Below, piece by piece: positions 47,768 through 60,404 of a DNA stretch of 64,000 nucleotides (within the stretch, counting starts at the first letter, position 1; each line of letters starts with the position of its first letter). Below the pieces are notes generated by a model that saw nothing but the letters and a program-made list of their open reading frames with translations, did not search any database and had not been told where the DNA came from. The stretch spans positions 2,107,673 to 2,171,672 of the forward strand of contig JANJXV010000161.1 in assembly GCA_024803745.1 (NCBI GenBank). Reading direction: 5' to 3'. The DNA comes from Megascapheus bottae. Its lineage: Eukaryota; Chordata; Mammalia; Rodentia; Geomyidae. Made by a program: the position numbers and the translations under genes.

Positions 47768-47914
47768 GATGATCCATGGGCCCTGTGCAGCTACTCGGTC
47801 ACCCCCTTCTTCATCTCAGCCTTTGGCTTTGAGCTCTGTGATCGTCAAGATGTGCACAGTCTGTACTCTGGCTGGCAGAAGAAAGGACCCTGGGAAGACA
47901 ATTGTAGACCCTTT
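47768..47914 (+). CDS. Orphan 147-bp exon, D2 copy
   Basis: Same splice sites and open frame as 14623-14769, with the replacements T/A, W/S, C/F and S/R. The peptide includes TPFFISAFGFELCDRQ and SLYSGWQKKGPWEDNCRPF. Loss of one cysteine argues against an intact disulphide pattern in at least one copy. Gene not recognised. Confidence 0.38.
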
Positions 47915-48114
47915 GTGAGTGTAGGAAGGGGTAGGCTGGACACCCAGTCCAAGAGGAGCTAAAACTGGAGTCGAGGGGTGTGCAAGGAGTGGGTGTGAGG
48001 GTTGTGGGCAGTCACAGTCACGGCAGAGGTGGCTCTGTCTGTGGGGTGAGTGCCTCCCTGCAGGCACAGCACTGGACATATCAGAGATCCACATGAAAAG
48101 GAAAAGCTGGAAAT

Positions 48115-48215
48115 GGCACTATGGTTCAAATGGTAGAGCATCAACCTTGAACAAAAGAGCTCAGGGACAGTACCCAGGACCTGAGTTCAAGCCTCATGAC
48201 TGTAAAAGAAAAAGA
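48115..48215 (+). mobile_element. ID-like SINE half, plus (D2)
   Basis: D2 partner of 14975-15075. Confidence 0.75.
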
Positions 48216-50614
48216 ACCAGGACTATGAGAGGGAACCTGGTACTCTCTTGGTCTAATCAGACACAAGAAGAGGCCGGGATAGGCTGTGGAAAAACACAGA
48301 GAACATCTTCCCCCAGCTCATCCTGTCCTGCATGCAGGGACAGCCATGTAACTAGGGCTACGGTGAGATCATCTTCACCCCTGTGCTGCCATCTGAATTG
48401 TAGGCCTCTGTCCTGCATGGGGTGTCCTGATGGCTGAGCAGGTGCCCTAACCCTAGATGGAGAGCAGCCACTGACTGTGGTAGCTAAGGAGAGATCTGTT
48501 CCATAGCTATCAGGCCACCCAGCATGGGAGCCATAACCACCCCTCACCCAGGTAGAGGCCAGTGGTTCTCCAGGTGCTACTAACATTGCCCCACCCCTAG
48601 CTCTGGGTACACGTGACATTCCCTCCACAAGGAGCAGGACTAAGTGAAGGATCAGGAAGCTGCCTATGGGCTTCAGATGATGGCCAGGCTGGCACTACAG
48701 ATGGCCTCAATCTGTCAGCACCTTCCCCTGCCTCCATCCTTCCTCCATCATGCCTCTCTACCTCCCACCCATTAACCTTGGAAACCAATGAACTGGGCTC
48801 TCATCATTCCTCTCATCTCTTCACCCACCTTGCCATGCGTCCATCCCTCTGTCACTTCCACCCCACACACATCCCACCACCAGCCACCCTCTAGCTTACG
48901 AGGATCCCAGAGGAAGCTCTTGGTGAAGGGCTTGTGACCACAAAACAGTTACTATCACCCGCCCCGGCCTGATCCACCACAGAATAAGAACAGCCAAGCA
49001 GGCACACACTGCAGCAGAGTTGCTCTGCTGCCACTCTGATTTCTTCATGGGCAGGACCTGGCTCTCCTCAGCCTCTCAGCTCAGTAACCAGAACATTGTG
49101 CTTTCACAGAGCCATGGCTTCCAGTCTCCATGGACACAATGACATCAAGGTGATGCCAACTTCCCCGTCTCTATATACTTCTAACTATGGGATGGGAGCT
49201 GAAAGTTCTCTTCTGTCACTCCATCCGCTAAGAGGCTCATGCAGATTTCTATCCTTTGCTCATCATGGTGACTCTTTGGTTAAAAGTCACTGCTGGGCTT
49301 CCAGTTCACCACATATAGAACCCATACTCCAACACTTTTCTTAGAAGGACTGATGACTTTTAAATATTCTCTAGATTAAATTTCTACTTCCTTCTCTTTT
49401 TCTTTTATATATTTCCCTTCCTCACATACTTCTCTTTTTTTACCTTCCTTCTTTCATTCCTGGCCTTGAACTCAAAACCTGGACCTTTTTCTTAGCTGTT
49501 CTTTGCTCAAGGTAGCACTCTAGCTCTTGAGCCACAGCTCTACTTCAATCTTTGTTCTTGCTCTAAACTGGGAGTATGAGTCTCATGCATTTTTCCCTTT
49601 GCAGGGTTGGTTTTAAACCACAATACTAAGATCAGGATCCTGAATATGCCTCGGATTACAGGTATTATCTAATCAAAATAAATTCCTGATTTCTTTTTTA
49701 GACATAACTAGTTCTTTCAGGTGAGCCACCAGCCACTCATGCAAGAGCATTGCAAGATTCCAGCATTCATCTTGTCTCCAGTCTTATTCCATCCATCTCA
49801 CAATGGTCATCTAAAGCACCCTGCTGCATGCCTGAAGTCGCAAGGAACGTTCTCAACGCCATGAGAAGCCCCCTTAAGCTCTGCCTCAGATATGCCCAGC
49901 CCCCATCCCACTTCCACATGAGCATTTGTTTAGGAGAAATTTCCTGAATACATCATCATCTTTTCCTCACCATTCAAATTTCATCTTTGGAGTCATTTCT
50001 CCCAGACAAAGAGGAACATGATCCATGGTTTGATAGCAGCTCCAGTTTCATAGTCCCAGCCACCAACACCCCCCCCATTATCCTGCCAGACACCTGAATT
50101 CAAGGACAATGTTTTCACTACCCCTGACTCTTATCAAATGTTTTAACTTATACAGTGCATTAAAATAATTTTACTAAATGGAATAAACACATGGCATCAA
50201 GCTTCAGAATCTTTGCACCTGAAATTTTAGTGAATAACAGACACACCAGCATTTCTGTAGCCAACAGAAATCTTAGCTTTGAGATTTCAGCTTTCCTGGT
50301 ATCCAAGTTTGGATGTGCTAACACTGCCCTTAATGGGGCACTTCAATCACACAATCCCACAACAATCAATGTCATTTGACATTCACTGGTATGTGGTGCT
50401 AGGAAAAAGACTGATGTGCCAACTCCATGCTGGCTTGACCTATGCCATCTTCAAACCTGGAGCAAGTGGGGCTCCTCTCTCCATGACACCTTTTGTCTAC
50501 TACCCCAGGAGGACCTTTACCTTGAGACAAAATTATGAAGACTATCTCTACCAGCAAAGATTCCAGTGAGATGTGCCTACATGGATAAAGCTAAAATCTC
50601 ACTGAAGTGAGGTT
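48216..50614. other. D2 counterpart of 15076-17465, no gene assigned
   Basis: GC-richer block, minus-strand SINE at 49455-49670, and the exon-like open stretch near 50430-50569 (HAGLTYAIFKPGASGAPLSM). A one-base loss near 48416 shifts frames relative to D1. Confidence 0.4.
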
Positions 50615-50840
50615 GTTGGCAGTGCTGGAGCCTGAACTCAGGGCCTGGGCACTAAGCATTTGTACTCAAGACCAGCCCTTTACCACTTGAGCCCAAATTC
50701 CATTCCCAGCTGTTTTTATTTTTGGTAGTAAGAATCTATCAGACTTTCCTGTTCTAGGTGACTTGGAACTTCCATACTCAGATCTCAGCCTCCTGACCAG
50801 CCTGGATTAAAAGTGTGGATCAGCCATGCGCCACACCTGA
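50615..50840 (-). mobile_element. B1/ID composite SINE, minus (D2)
   Basis: D2 partner of 17470-17700. Confidence 0.75.
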
Positions 50841-51220
50841 GGACTTCTGCCAGCATATTTTTTCCCAAAAATTGGAAGAATAAGATGAGGGAGGGTTGGG
50901 CTCATCCTGCCCTGCATATGAAGGAGAGCATCCGCGAGTGAATTTCATTCCCTGTTGTAGGCTGCTGGAGGAAAAGGAAGCAAATAGGCACAGGCTGGCA
51001 GCAGATGCCACAGAACAACTTGTGACCAAGACTCCCAGAGCAGACCTCAGAATCGATGACAGAGTTGGATCTACCCAGTAACAGAGGCAGTGGTGACACC
51101 TGAAACTGCGTGTTTGAGCCTTTGCTGCTGGTAAACAGGGCCACCTATGTCTCAATGAGAAAGGTGAGATTTTGGTGGAGAAGGTGAGATTAAACATTAT
51201 TTATCATGCCAGAAGACAGA

Positions 51221-52110
51221 CTATAAGGGGTCTTTTACTATTCCAAGTGAAATTTTGGATTTCCTCTTCTGTTTCTTTAAAGAATGACATTGGGATATTG
51301 ATGAATATTGCACTGAATTTGTAGATAGTCCCTATCAAGATTGCCATTTTTACAATATTACTTTTTCCAAACCAGGAGCATAGGTTTTTGCATTTCCTCA
51401 GTTCTGCGTTAATTTCCTTCTCCAGAGTTTATAGTTCCATCAAAAAGGTGCTTTACATTCTAAGTTAATTCCTAGGTATTTTATTTTCTTTGATAGCAAA
51501 ATGAGTTGCTATCCTGATTCTTGCCTCATTCCTCTCATTTGTTGGCATATAGGAAGGCAGTTGACATTGAGGGCTAATTTTATACCCTGCTACCTTACCA
51601 AAGTTTTATATCAGCTCAAGCAGCTTCGGAGTAGAGTCTATAGGGTTCTTTAAATACAGAATCATGTCATCTGTAAGGAGAGAAAGTTTCAGTTCCTCTT
51701 TCCTTTTCCTCCTCACTCCAGTTAGAATGGACAAGATCCAGAAATCTAATAACGTATGCTGGAGGGGATGTGGCCAGGAGGGATCACTACTACACTGCTG
51801 GTGGGATTGAAAACTCGTTCAACCACTATGGAAAGCACTATGGCAGTATCCCAAAAAGACTAAACATAGAGCTCCCCTGTGATCCAGCAATTTCACTACT
51901 TGCCAATCGTCCAGATAGGACACACTAAATTCACTAGAACAATAACATTTATCACAGCACTATTTACTATAGCAAAGGTATGGAACCAACCCAGATGCCC
52001 GTCAGTTGATGAGTAGATCAAATATGGTATTTTTACACAATGGAATTCTGTGCTTCTGTCAGAAAGAATGACATAGACGAATTTGTAAGGAAATAGAAAG
52101 ACTGTAAAGT
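51221..52110 (+). mobile_element. L1 fragment with 5' inversion (D2)
   Basis: Same inverted-then-sense structure as 18061-18930, with the sense switch near 51715. It keeps about 41 bases near 51305 that D1 lost. Confidence 0.8.
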
Positions 52111-52129
52111 TTAGAAATTAGTTTCTGTC

Positions 52130-52239
52130 TCCTTCTCTCTCTCCTTCTCTATCTCTGTAAAATTTAGAAGTTCCTGTTTCTCTCTCTTTTCTCTCTTTCT
52201 CTCTCTCTTTCTGTCTCTCTCTGTCTCTGTCTCTCTCTG

Positions 52240-52322
<83 letters not shown>
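52130..52322. repeat. (TC)n microsatellite (D2)
   Basis: Longer on the left than in D1, with CTGTCTCT interruptions and one ATCT. Confidence 0.95.
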
Positions 52323-52323
<1 letters not shown>

Positions 52324-52324
52324 C

Positions 52325-52495
52325 AATCCTTAGGCTTGAACTCAGGGCCTGAGCTACTTTTGCTCAAGGTTAGCACTCTACCATTTGAACAACAGTGCTG
52401 CTTCTGGCTTGCTCTTTTCACGTAGTATTGAGGAATCTAACCCAGGCCTTCATCCTTGATAGGTTAGCACTCTACCACTAAGCCACACAGTCAGC
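52325..52495 (-). mobile_element. Dimeric ID-like SINE, minus (D2)
   Basis: D2 partner of 19133-19295. Confidence 0.8.
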
Positions 52496-52729
52496 TTTTA
52501 GAGGTTTCTGACAAAGGTTTTCCTACATGCTATTATTTCTTCTGTGAGTGCTCTTAATGCTTGCTGAAGGTTGACTTTGTTTAGAAGACTTACCCTAATG
52601 CTCCCATATACAGAGATTCTATATATAGCTAAATGTTTTTCATTACTCAGAATTTCTCTATTGTGTATGTTCTGAAATGTACTGAAGACTGACTTCTGAT
52701 TAAAAGTCATTGCACATTTGTTCTATTCA

Positions 52730-54270
52730 TTAGTTTTCTTTTCTTCTATGGGAATCAGGTTTGTGATGAACACAGAAGTATGCCTTCCAGGTCAAACACT
52801 TTCCACATTTGTAATATTCATAAGGTTTTTCTCTCCTATGTGCATTTTATACGTAGTCATGCGTTCATGATTGATTTTTCATATTCTTATATTCATACGA
52901 TTTTTATCCTGTGTCTGTGTGGTATCATGCAAACTCAACTATGAGTTCTTCAAAAAAATTTCCCTTTCATTTTATTCATAGGATTCTATCCTGTGGGTGT
53001 TTAGTGATAAATCTTGACTTGTGCCTTCTGGGGAAAAGACTGAACATTTGCTACATTCATTAAGGGTTTTATCTTGTGTTGGTTCTGTGACGCAAGCTGA
53101 GTTTTCTTCCACAGACTAAAAAGTCTTTCCTATTTATTACATTGCTAAGGCTTCTCATATGTGTGAACACTCTTACGCTTCCTGAAGGGTGAATACTGCA
53201 CGAAAGACTTTCAACTTTGGTTATATTCCTAGGGTTTCTAATATGTGTGAATTCTGTTATGCCTCCTTTAATGTGACTTCCATCTGAAGGTCTTACCACA
53301 TTTGATGCACTCGTACAGTTTCTCTCCTGTGTGTGTTCTCTGATGCAATTTGAGGGAAGACTTCCATTTGAAAGACATTCCACATCGTTTACATTCATAA
53401 GGTTTTTCTCTTGTTTGAATTGTCTTATGCATGTTGAGGTTTGGCTTCTGTGTGAAGTACTTTCCACATATGTTACACTCATAAGGTGTTTCTCCTGAGT
53501 ATATTCTCTGATGAACATGGAGTTTTACCTTCCATTTGAAAGACTTTCCGCATTCACTAAATGCATAAGTTTTCTCTCCTGTGTGTGTTCTATTATGCCC
53601 ATCAAGATATGACTTCCACTTGAAGGTCTTTCCACATTTGTTGCACACATAAGTTTTCTCTCCTGTGTGTGTTCTTTGATGCAATTTGAGGGAAGATTTC
53701 TGTCTGAAAGACTTTACACATTGGTTACATTCATAAGGTTTCACTCCTGTGTGTATTCTCTGATGAACACGAAGTTTTCCCTTCCCTTGGAAAGACTTTC
53801 CACATTCATTACACTTATAAGATTTCTCTCTCCTGTGTGTGTTATTTGATGAACTCGAAGGTGTATCTTCTGGGTGAAAGACTTTTCACATTTGTTACAT
53901 TCATAAGGTTTCTCTTCTGTGTGTCTTCTCTGGTGCAAAGTGAGGTATGATTTCAGTCTAAAAGTCTTCCCACATTTATCCCATTCATAAGATTTCTCTT
54001 CTGTGTGAGATCTCTGATGTGTGCTGAGAGCTGAATTCTGGGCAGAAATTTTATTACGTTCCTCATATTCATAAGGTTTGTCTTCTCTTGGAGATGGAGG
54101 TTGGAGCGTCAGGTCTGACTTCTCAGAAATTAATTTTCACACTTGATGTACGCATCACATATCTCAGGATATTTGCTCTGAGGTATTGTAAGGCGTATTT
54201 CATTACTGAAAGATTTCTCACATTCACTACATGTATGAGGAGTCTCTCCTGTGTACATTTTCAGATGTGT
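52730..54270 (-). pseudogene. Degenerate C2H2 zinc-finger array, D2
   Basis: Best part 53744-53268 (158 codons), starting [20 protein letters not shown], plus an upstream piece 53938-53741 carrying the finger that is stopped in D1 ([16 protein letters not shown]). The frame shifts after THTGE through a TC insertion in a CTCTCT run. One finger has lost a Cys (TYAFSECGKSF). Finger 1 keeps LHQRTH. Confidence 0.85.
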
Positions 54271-54303
54271 AGTGATGGTCGGTGTTAAGTACAATATTTT
54301 TCA

Positions 54304-54730
54304 TCACACAGTACATTTAGCAGTTTTCCTCCCTCCCTGAAGAATTTCTTGGGCAGGGAGAACAGAATTATGATACTGCAGATCTTTTCGACTGTCACAA
54401 TCATGAATAAAATGCTCTGAATATCCGATGGATTTTTTAAGAACAGGAGACATACGAGATCTATATGCAGCATGCATCTCATCAGGCTTAGGAGACAGAA
54501 GCATGTTCTGACACTTAATGAACTCCTCAGTCCTCACCCCTAAGTTGTTACCGTTATTACTAATCAGCTCTAGATTATGTGTAGAGCTCAAATTTAAAGT
54601 TCTTGCAAATCTCACATTTTCCTCCACTTCGATACTACTTGCAACTGCTACTTAACATAGACATTCATGTGGACTTTCCTGGCATGTCTTGAACACATTT
54701 TCCATTACCTGGACATCTAAAATGAGTCCT
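54304..54730 (-). pseudogene. KRAB-ZFP spacer exon, D2 (early stop)
   Basis: Starts after the TTCTAG acceptor near 54730. It is stopped by TAA about 25 codons in, then open again to the shared TGA at 54304. The rest is nearly identical to D1 (S/L and S/C replacements among few). Confidence 0.7.
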
Positions 54731-55159
54731 AGAAAAAAAGACACAAACATACATGAGATACAAATATTCCTTACTGTAAAGGTAATGACTTTACTTTCCC
54801 ATCCTAAGTGTTAGATATTTTAAAATATAAAAGTGGAAATTGATTTGTGAGAAATATATGCTTTTCTCCCTAACATATTAAGAAAATGATATTTTCCAAT
54901 GACCAATAATGTTTTTCTGTGTTTTAGTTCTCTTTTTATACCACAGGAAATATTTATTGAAATTACCCATCTATGTATTGCTACCGTTTTAAGCTGAGTA
55001 CTACCTGTAATATACCTTCAGCTGTTTTTTTTTCAAATACTGTTTTGTTTATACATTGAGGAATAGCTGCCTTTCTTTTATTTTTGAGAAATAATCTAAA
55101 TACTGTGCTGTTTTGGATCTTTTTAAAACTTTCTTCTCTTTTCTTTTCTTTTTTTTTGT

Positions 55160-55310
55160 AGTTCATAGGCCTCGGTCCTGTCCCTGAACACTTCAGCAGA
55201 AGACTATAACCCCTATCCTTGAGCTACCTCCCCACATACTCTTTTCTAGAGTTAACTACAGATAAGAGTCTCAGGTCCTGAGTAGCAGATAGGATTACCT
55301 TACCCAGTTT
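55160..55310 (-). mobile_element. Partial SINE, minus (D2)
   Basis: D2 partner of 21955-22105. Confidence 0.5.
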
Positions 55311-55317
55311 CAATGCT

Positions 55318-55955
55318 GTTTGCTTATTAACCATTAAGTGAGGAACACGAATTTTTTCTAGATTCAGTGGCCACAAGTTTGGTTTATATGTCTGTTTGCC
55401 TTTGATCCAAGCAAGAACGATTCTTGAGAGTAAGGACTTACACCTATATCCCTTCAGTTACAACTTCTCACTAAAGTCTCAATTTAGGTATTTGTGGGAA
55501 TTTTGAAATTTGTTTCTTTCCATTTGAAGTCTTATAAAAATTCCTTTTCTAACACTCCTGTCCCTCAGAACCATGGAAGACCAGAAAATCCCCAGCTCAT
55601 TGTCTAGTTAATTTTCTTATGTTGATTGAAACTTTGTTGTTTTTTTTTTCCTTCCATTCCTGGGTTTGAACTTAGGACCTAACCACTGTCCTTGGGTTTT
55701 CTCAAGACTAGTACCCTACCAATGAAGTCATTACTTCTGGCTTTTTGTATGTATGTGGTAATAAGTAATCAAACCTGTGTCTTTGTGCATGCTAGGCAAG
55801 CACTCTACCACTAGGCTCAATTTCTGGTGGAAAGGTCTGGTTCTGAATACCAGTCTCTTCCTACCAGCATAAAGATATTATCCTTATCAGAGAATAATGC
55901 CCTGACATATTCCTTGTTTGCTCATTTATAGTCTTAGTTTTCAACAAATGAAATG

Positions 55956-55956
<1 letters not shown>
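55318..55956. other. ~640 bp present only in D2 (holds a minus SINE at 55645-55830)
   Basis: In D1 the flanks meet at AATGCTTTCTTTC (22110). The segment contains single-copy text plus a dimeric ID-like SINE (GCATGCTAGGCAAGCACTCT). A deletion in D1 explains it better than an insertion in D2, because the segment is not one mobile element. Confidence 0.7.

Positions 55957-56019
<63 letters not shown>
55955..56019. repeat. (TTTC)n microsatellite (D2)
   Basis: Pure TTTC tract, about 65 bases. Confidence 0.95.
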
Positions 56020-56024
56020 GTTTT

Positions 56025-56515
56025 GTGGTCATGGGACTTGAATTCTAGACCTGGCTGTCCTTCCGGAGCTCTTCAGCTCAAGGCTACTGCCCTATGTCTT
56101 TAGCCTCAACCCCACTTCTCATTTTCTATTGGTTCATTGGAGAGAAGAGTCTAAGGTGTTTTTGTGATAGATCAGTCTTTGAACCTTGATCCTCAGATCT
56201 CAGCCTCCTAAGTAGCTAGGATTACAGGCATGAGCCACGGGCTCATGGCTTTCTCATTTTATTTTGTTTCACAGTGATTTCTACAGAGAAATCTAACTTT
56301 AACTCTACTGCCACATAGAATTCATCATATCACCCTATGATTCTTGGTGCCGGGGGTTTGGGCTAGCATGCACAAAGACCTGGTTCAGTTCCTTGGTACT
56401 ACATACAAAGACAAAGCCAGAAGTGGTGCTATGACTCAAGAAGTAGAGAGCTAGCCTTGAGAAAACCCAAGGACCATGCTCAGGCCCTGAGACCAAGCAT
56501 AGGCTTGGGAAAAGA
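56025..56515. mobile_element. Composite SINE minus (56025-56250) and ID-like dimer plus (56350-56515)
   Basis: D2 partners of 22280-22510 and 22610-22775. Confidence 0.8.
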
Positions 56516-56662
56516 AAATGATTCTTGATTCATTCACAAAGAATTCCATAGGTTCCACACAGGATTTAGGGTAACTAAGAATATTATTGCTCAGTACATC
56601 ACAACATGAACTTACCAATGGGGCTCAGGCTCCAACATCAATATGAAGATGCATTCACTCAC

Positions 56663-56752
56663 CTGTGATATTCTTGTCAGAGGAATTTCCTATCCAGAGT
56701 TCTGCACAGTGCTCTAGCTTGTCAATTAATACAGGTATGGGAACACCGGGCC
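56663..56752 (-). CDS. KRAB-B exon, D2
   Basis: 90-bp exon with intact splice sites. Reads GPGVPIPVLIDKLEHCAELW in phase 1, with changes C/G and K/I against D1 in the first residues; the L-I-x-K-L-E core is kept. Confidence 0.7.
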
Positions 56753-57428
56753 CTGTAAATTAGAAACAGTAGAGAATTATTGCTTATGCTGTGTCAACAT
56801 TGTTTAAGTTCGCAGACATCCTACTCACATGTTATGTATTAAATCTTTTTTCTCATTTCTCACTGGCTCCATGGTTGACTCTTCCCCAGCTCTGGATTCA
56901 TTTTCTATGGCATAAACTTAGCTGTCTTGCTCAAGGCTAGAAAAATACCAGTTTGAGTCCCAGCTCCACTTACATGCATAGGTCTTCATGCATGCTAGGC
57001 AAGCACTCAACAACAAAGTCAAACTCTTGACACTCCACTAACATTTTTGAGGGGATACTTGGAGTTATAGAGTTTCATGGCAATTTTTATGCCATTGCTG
57101 GCTTCAAATTAGAATTCTTAGACTTCTTCCTCCTGAATATTTTAAGATTACAGGCATGAAACATTGCACCTAGTGCCAGGTTTCCATTATAAACTCACTG
57201 TTTAGTGATTTGTAGATCCTATTTCCAATAATGATATATATTCTATTCTGGATGGTTTATCCACTTACAATTACTGTGTAAGTTTGGAATGTCATCTCCA
57301 TTAGAGGAAACATAATTTAGAACTGTTGTCAAAGTATCCTGAATGTATCCTGAAGAATGAGTACAAAATTACCTTAGGTTTTCTTTAGAAAGTAATGATA
57401 CTTCTCAGGGCCTGGAATCTTTCATTTA

Positions 57429-57668
<240 letters not shown>

Positions 57669-57764
57669 TTAGCACTGAGTTAAAAACACACCATGTCTGG
57701 AATTTTATTCTTTTTTTGTTGGAATTGTATTCCTTTACTTAAATGTTTAGACTTACATGAAATA

Positions 57765-58690
57765 TTGACCTGAAAAGCTTAGGGATGGTGCCTAGGCCCA
57801 GAGTTCAAGTCCCAAGACCCACAAAAAAAAAAGGCAAGCCAGGTGTTGGTGGCTCACGCCTGTCATCCTAGCTACTCAGGAGACTGAGATCTGAGGACCA
57901 TGGTTCAAAGCCAGCCTGGCACAAAATTCCATGACACTCCTTTCCAATTACCCACCATAAAATGTTTAATGGCTTGTGGAATATCATGTGAGAGCAATTG
58001 TGGTATCGACAAAAATAAGTCGAGGGAGTAGATTTAGGTTATAAATGGAATTATTCCATTGAAAAGGAACTACAGTATATGATGACATATGCTGGTACTG
58101 TGAGAATATTGCAAAATCTTAGGGTATCAAGTAATAATACTATGAAGTACACCCAGAATGTTAATGTTCTATGTCTGGCATAATAATCACTTGGGGAAGA
58201 AACTTTTTTTTTCTTTTTTTTGGCTGGGGGATTTGTAAGGCTTGAACTCTGGGCCTGGGCACTGTTCCTGAGCTCTTCAACTCAAGGCTATCACCCTACC
58301 GATGAAGCCACAGTGCCATTTCCCATATTCTAGTGGTTAACTGTAGATGAGAGTCTCATAGACTTTCTAATGCGCAGGCTGGCTGAACCAAATCTTTAGA
58401 TATCAGCCTGATATCTGAGTAGCTAGGATTACAGGTAGAAGTCACTGCACCTGGCAAGAAATTTATTTCTTGCTGTTTTATACTACAAATTTACTGTATG
58501 TTTTACTTTTTCAAAAAGACTGAGGATGACCTTTGTTCTGTATATAATATGAAGAGGGGTAGGGAGCTGTGAGCAGAACAACTGAGGGGCAATACTCAGG
58601 GTAGGACAATAGCCTTAAACTAAAGAGCTCACGGCCCAAGGTCCAAGCCCCATGACTTTCCCCACTACCCCACAAAAAAAGGGAAAAAAA
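57765..58690. mobile_element. SINE cluster (D2 partners of 24025-24945)
   Basis: Plus at 57765-58015, minus at 58205-58460, plus at 58560-58690. Same boxes as in D1, with small deletions. Confidence 0.75.
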
Positions 58691-59434
58691 TTGGAGATTG
58701 GAGAGGATTTTCTAAAAAGAATATATAGAAATAGTAGTTCAAAATGTAGAAAGAAGTTCAATATTAACAGTCATGAGAAAAATTAAAATTACAATGAAAT
58801 CATTACTTTAAGTATATTAATATAAATATAGTTTTAAACAAAATGATCCACATACACACACACAAACACACACACACACACGCATACAAAAAAACAACTT
58901 TCAAAGTCTAACTATTACTGGGAAGGTAGTGAGAAGAAGTAGAACTTTGGAATAGTTCTGCAAGGAATATAAAACAATCAAAAATTGCGTGGAGAGTGCT
59001 AAAAAAAAGTACTAAATATAGAATTACATTGAAATATGGTCCAACACTTCTATTTCTAGATTTGTACCTAATGGAAGAGAAAGCAGAGACTAGAACAAAT
59101 ATGTGGAGAATCCATTCACAACTATTAATAATAATCCAAAGATAGAAATATGCAAAACAATGCATTGAAAAGGAAGAACATTTTACTATATTTTACAGAT
59201 GAATCTTGATTACAGTAAACTAAAAATACAGCAGTCATAAAGGAAGAGCTAGGGTATGTTTTCCCTTCCAGAGCTTCCAAGGATCAACAAACCCTTAGAG
59301 CCAAAAAGCACGATGGTTCCAGAGAATGGAGTAGAGAGGAACAGGAGCTGAATGTTTAATAATTATACATGGAAGATGAAAATTGCTCTAGATGGGTAGA
59401 ATGAAGAGAGAACTGTACCCTAAACAATGGTTAT
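58691..59434. other. AT-rich spacer with (CA)n at 58853-58880
   Basis: D2 counterpart of 24946-25689. Nothing recognised. Confidence 0.5.
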
Positions 59435-59965
59435 GTAGCCACACAGGATGGGACACACCTATACTCTCTGATCTTGGGAAACTCAAGAAGGATTTCTAGC
59501 CATCCTGGATGCATGGAAAGATCTATCATAAAAACTAATGTGGAGGGGCTGGGAGTTTGGCATAGTTGTAGAGTGCTTGTATGAAGACGAAGGTTCAATT
59601 CCGCAGTACCACATACACAGAAAAAAACAGAAGTAGTGCTGTGGCTCAAGTAGAAGATCACTAGGCTTGAGGAAAGCTGAAGGACAGTGCTTAAACCGAG
59701 TTTAAAAAAACCCAGAAAGCTGAGCATGATGGGGTGGTGGCTCACTTCTATAATCCTAGCTACTCAGGAGGCTGAGATCTGAGGATCAAGGTTTAAAGCC
59801 ATCCTGGCACAAAAAGACCTGAGACACTTATCTCCAATTTACCTTTAGAAAATGGGAAGTGGGGCTTGGCTCCAGGGTAAGGTGGTAGCCTGGAGCTGAA
59901 GTGCTCAGGGATAGTGCCCAGGCTGAGTTCAAGATCTATGACCCACCAAAAAAAACCCAAAAAAC
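59435..59965 (+). mobile_element. Three plus-strand SINE units (D2)
   Basis: D2 partner of 25690-26235. Confidence 0.78.
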
Positions 59966-60404
59966 AAAAAATAAGATGGAAAAAATTGGATTCTGTGAAT
60001 TTTATCAGGCATATAAATGTCTTTTTTTACGGTTGAAATAACAAATTGTTTGGAAAAAAGTTTTTACCTAGAAATGTACACTACAAATGGAATTAACAAC
60101 AAACACAAAATATGCAAAAGATACAAATTATCAAAATATGGGTATCCTGCTTCTGTATCTTTCACTGACTCTTGTTCAAATGAGTCACATATTCTGAATC
60201 ATTTCTCCCAGTCGATATATGCCACAAGTGTTAGCTTGTACTGTACTTCTTGGGAAATCAAAAGCAAATACTAAGCAAATGTGTGTTAGATTTTGTCAAC
60301 AGTGATATTTCAAATATAAATTCCTACTCATTGCATTATTTAATATCAATGCCGGAATCTAACTTACACTGGCAGAATCTTCAATCTTTTGAGAATCTTC
60401 AAAA

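Noticed and set aside
52111..52421. Open frames rich in Arg-Glu repeats
   Set aside because: Translation of the (TC)n tract plus flanking SINE.
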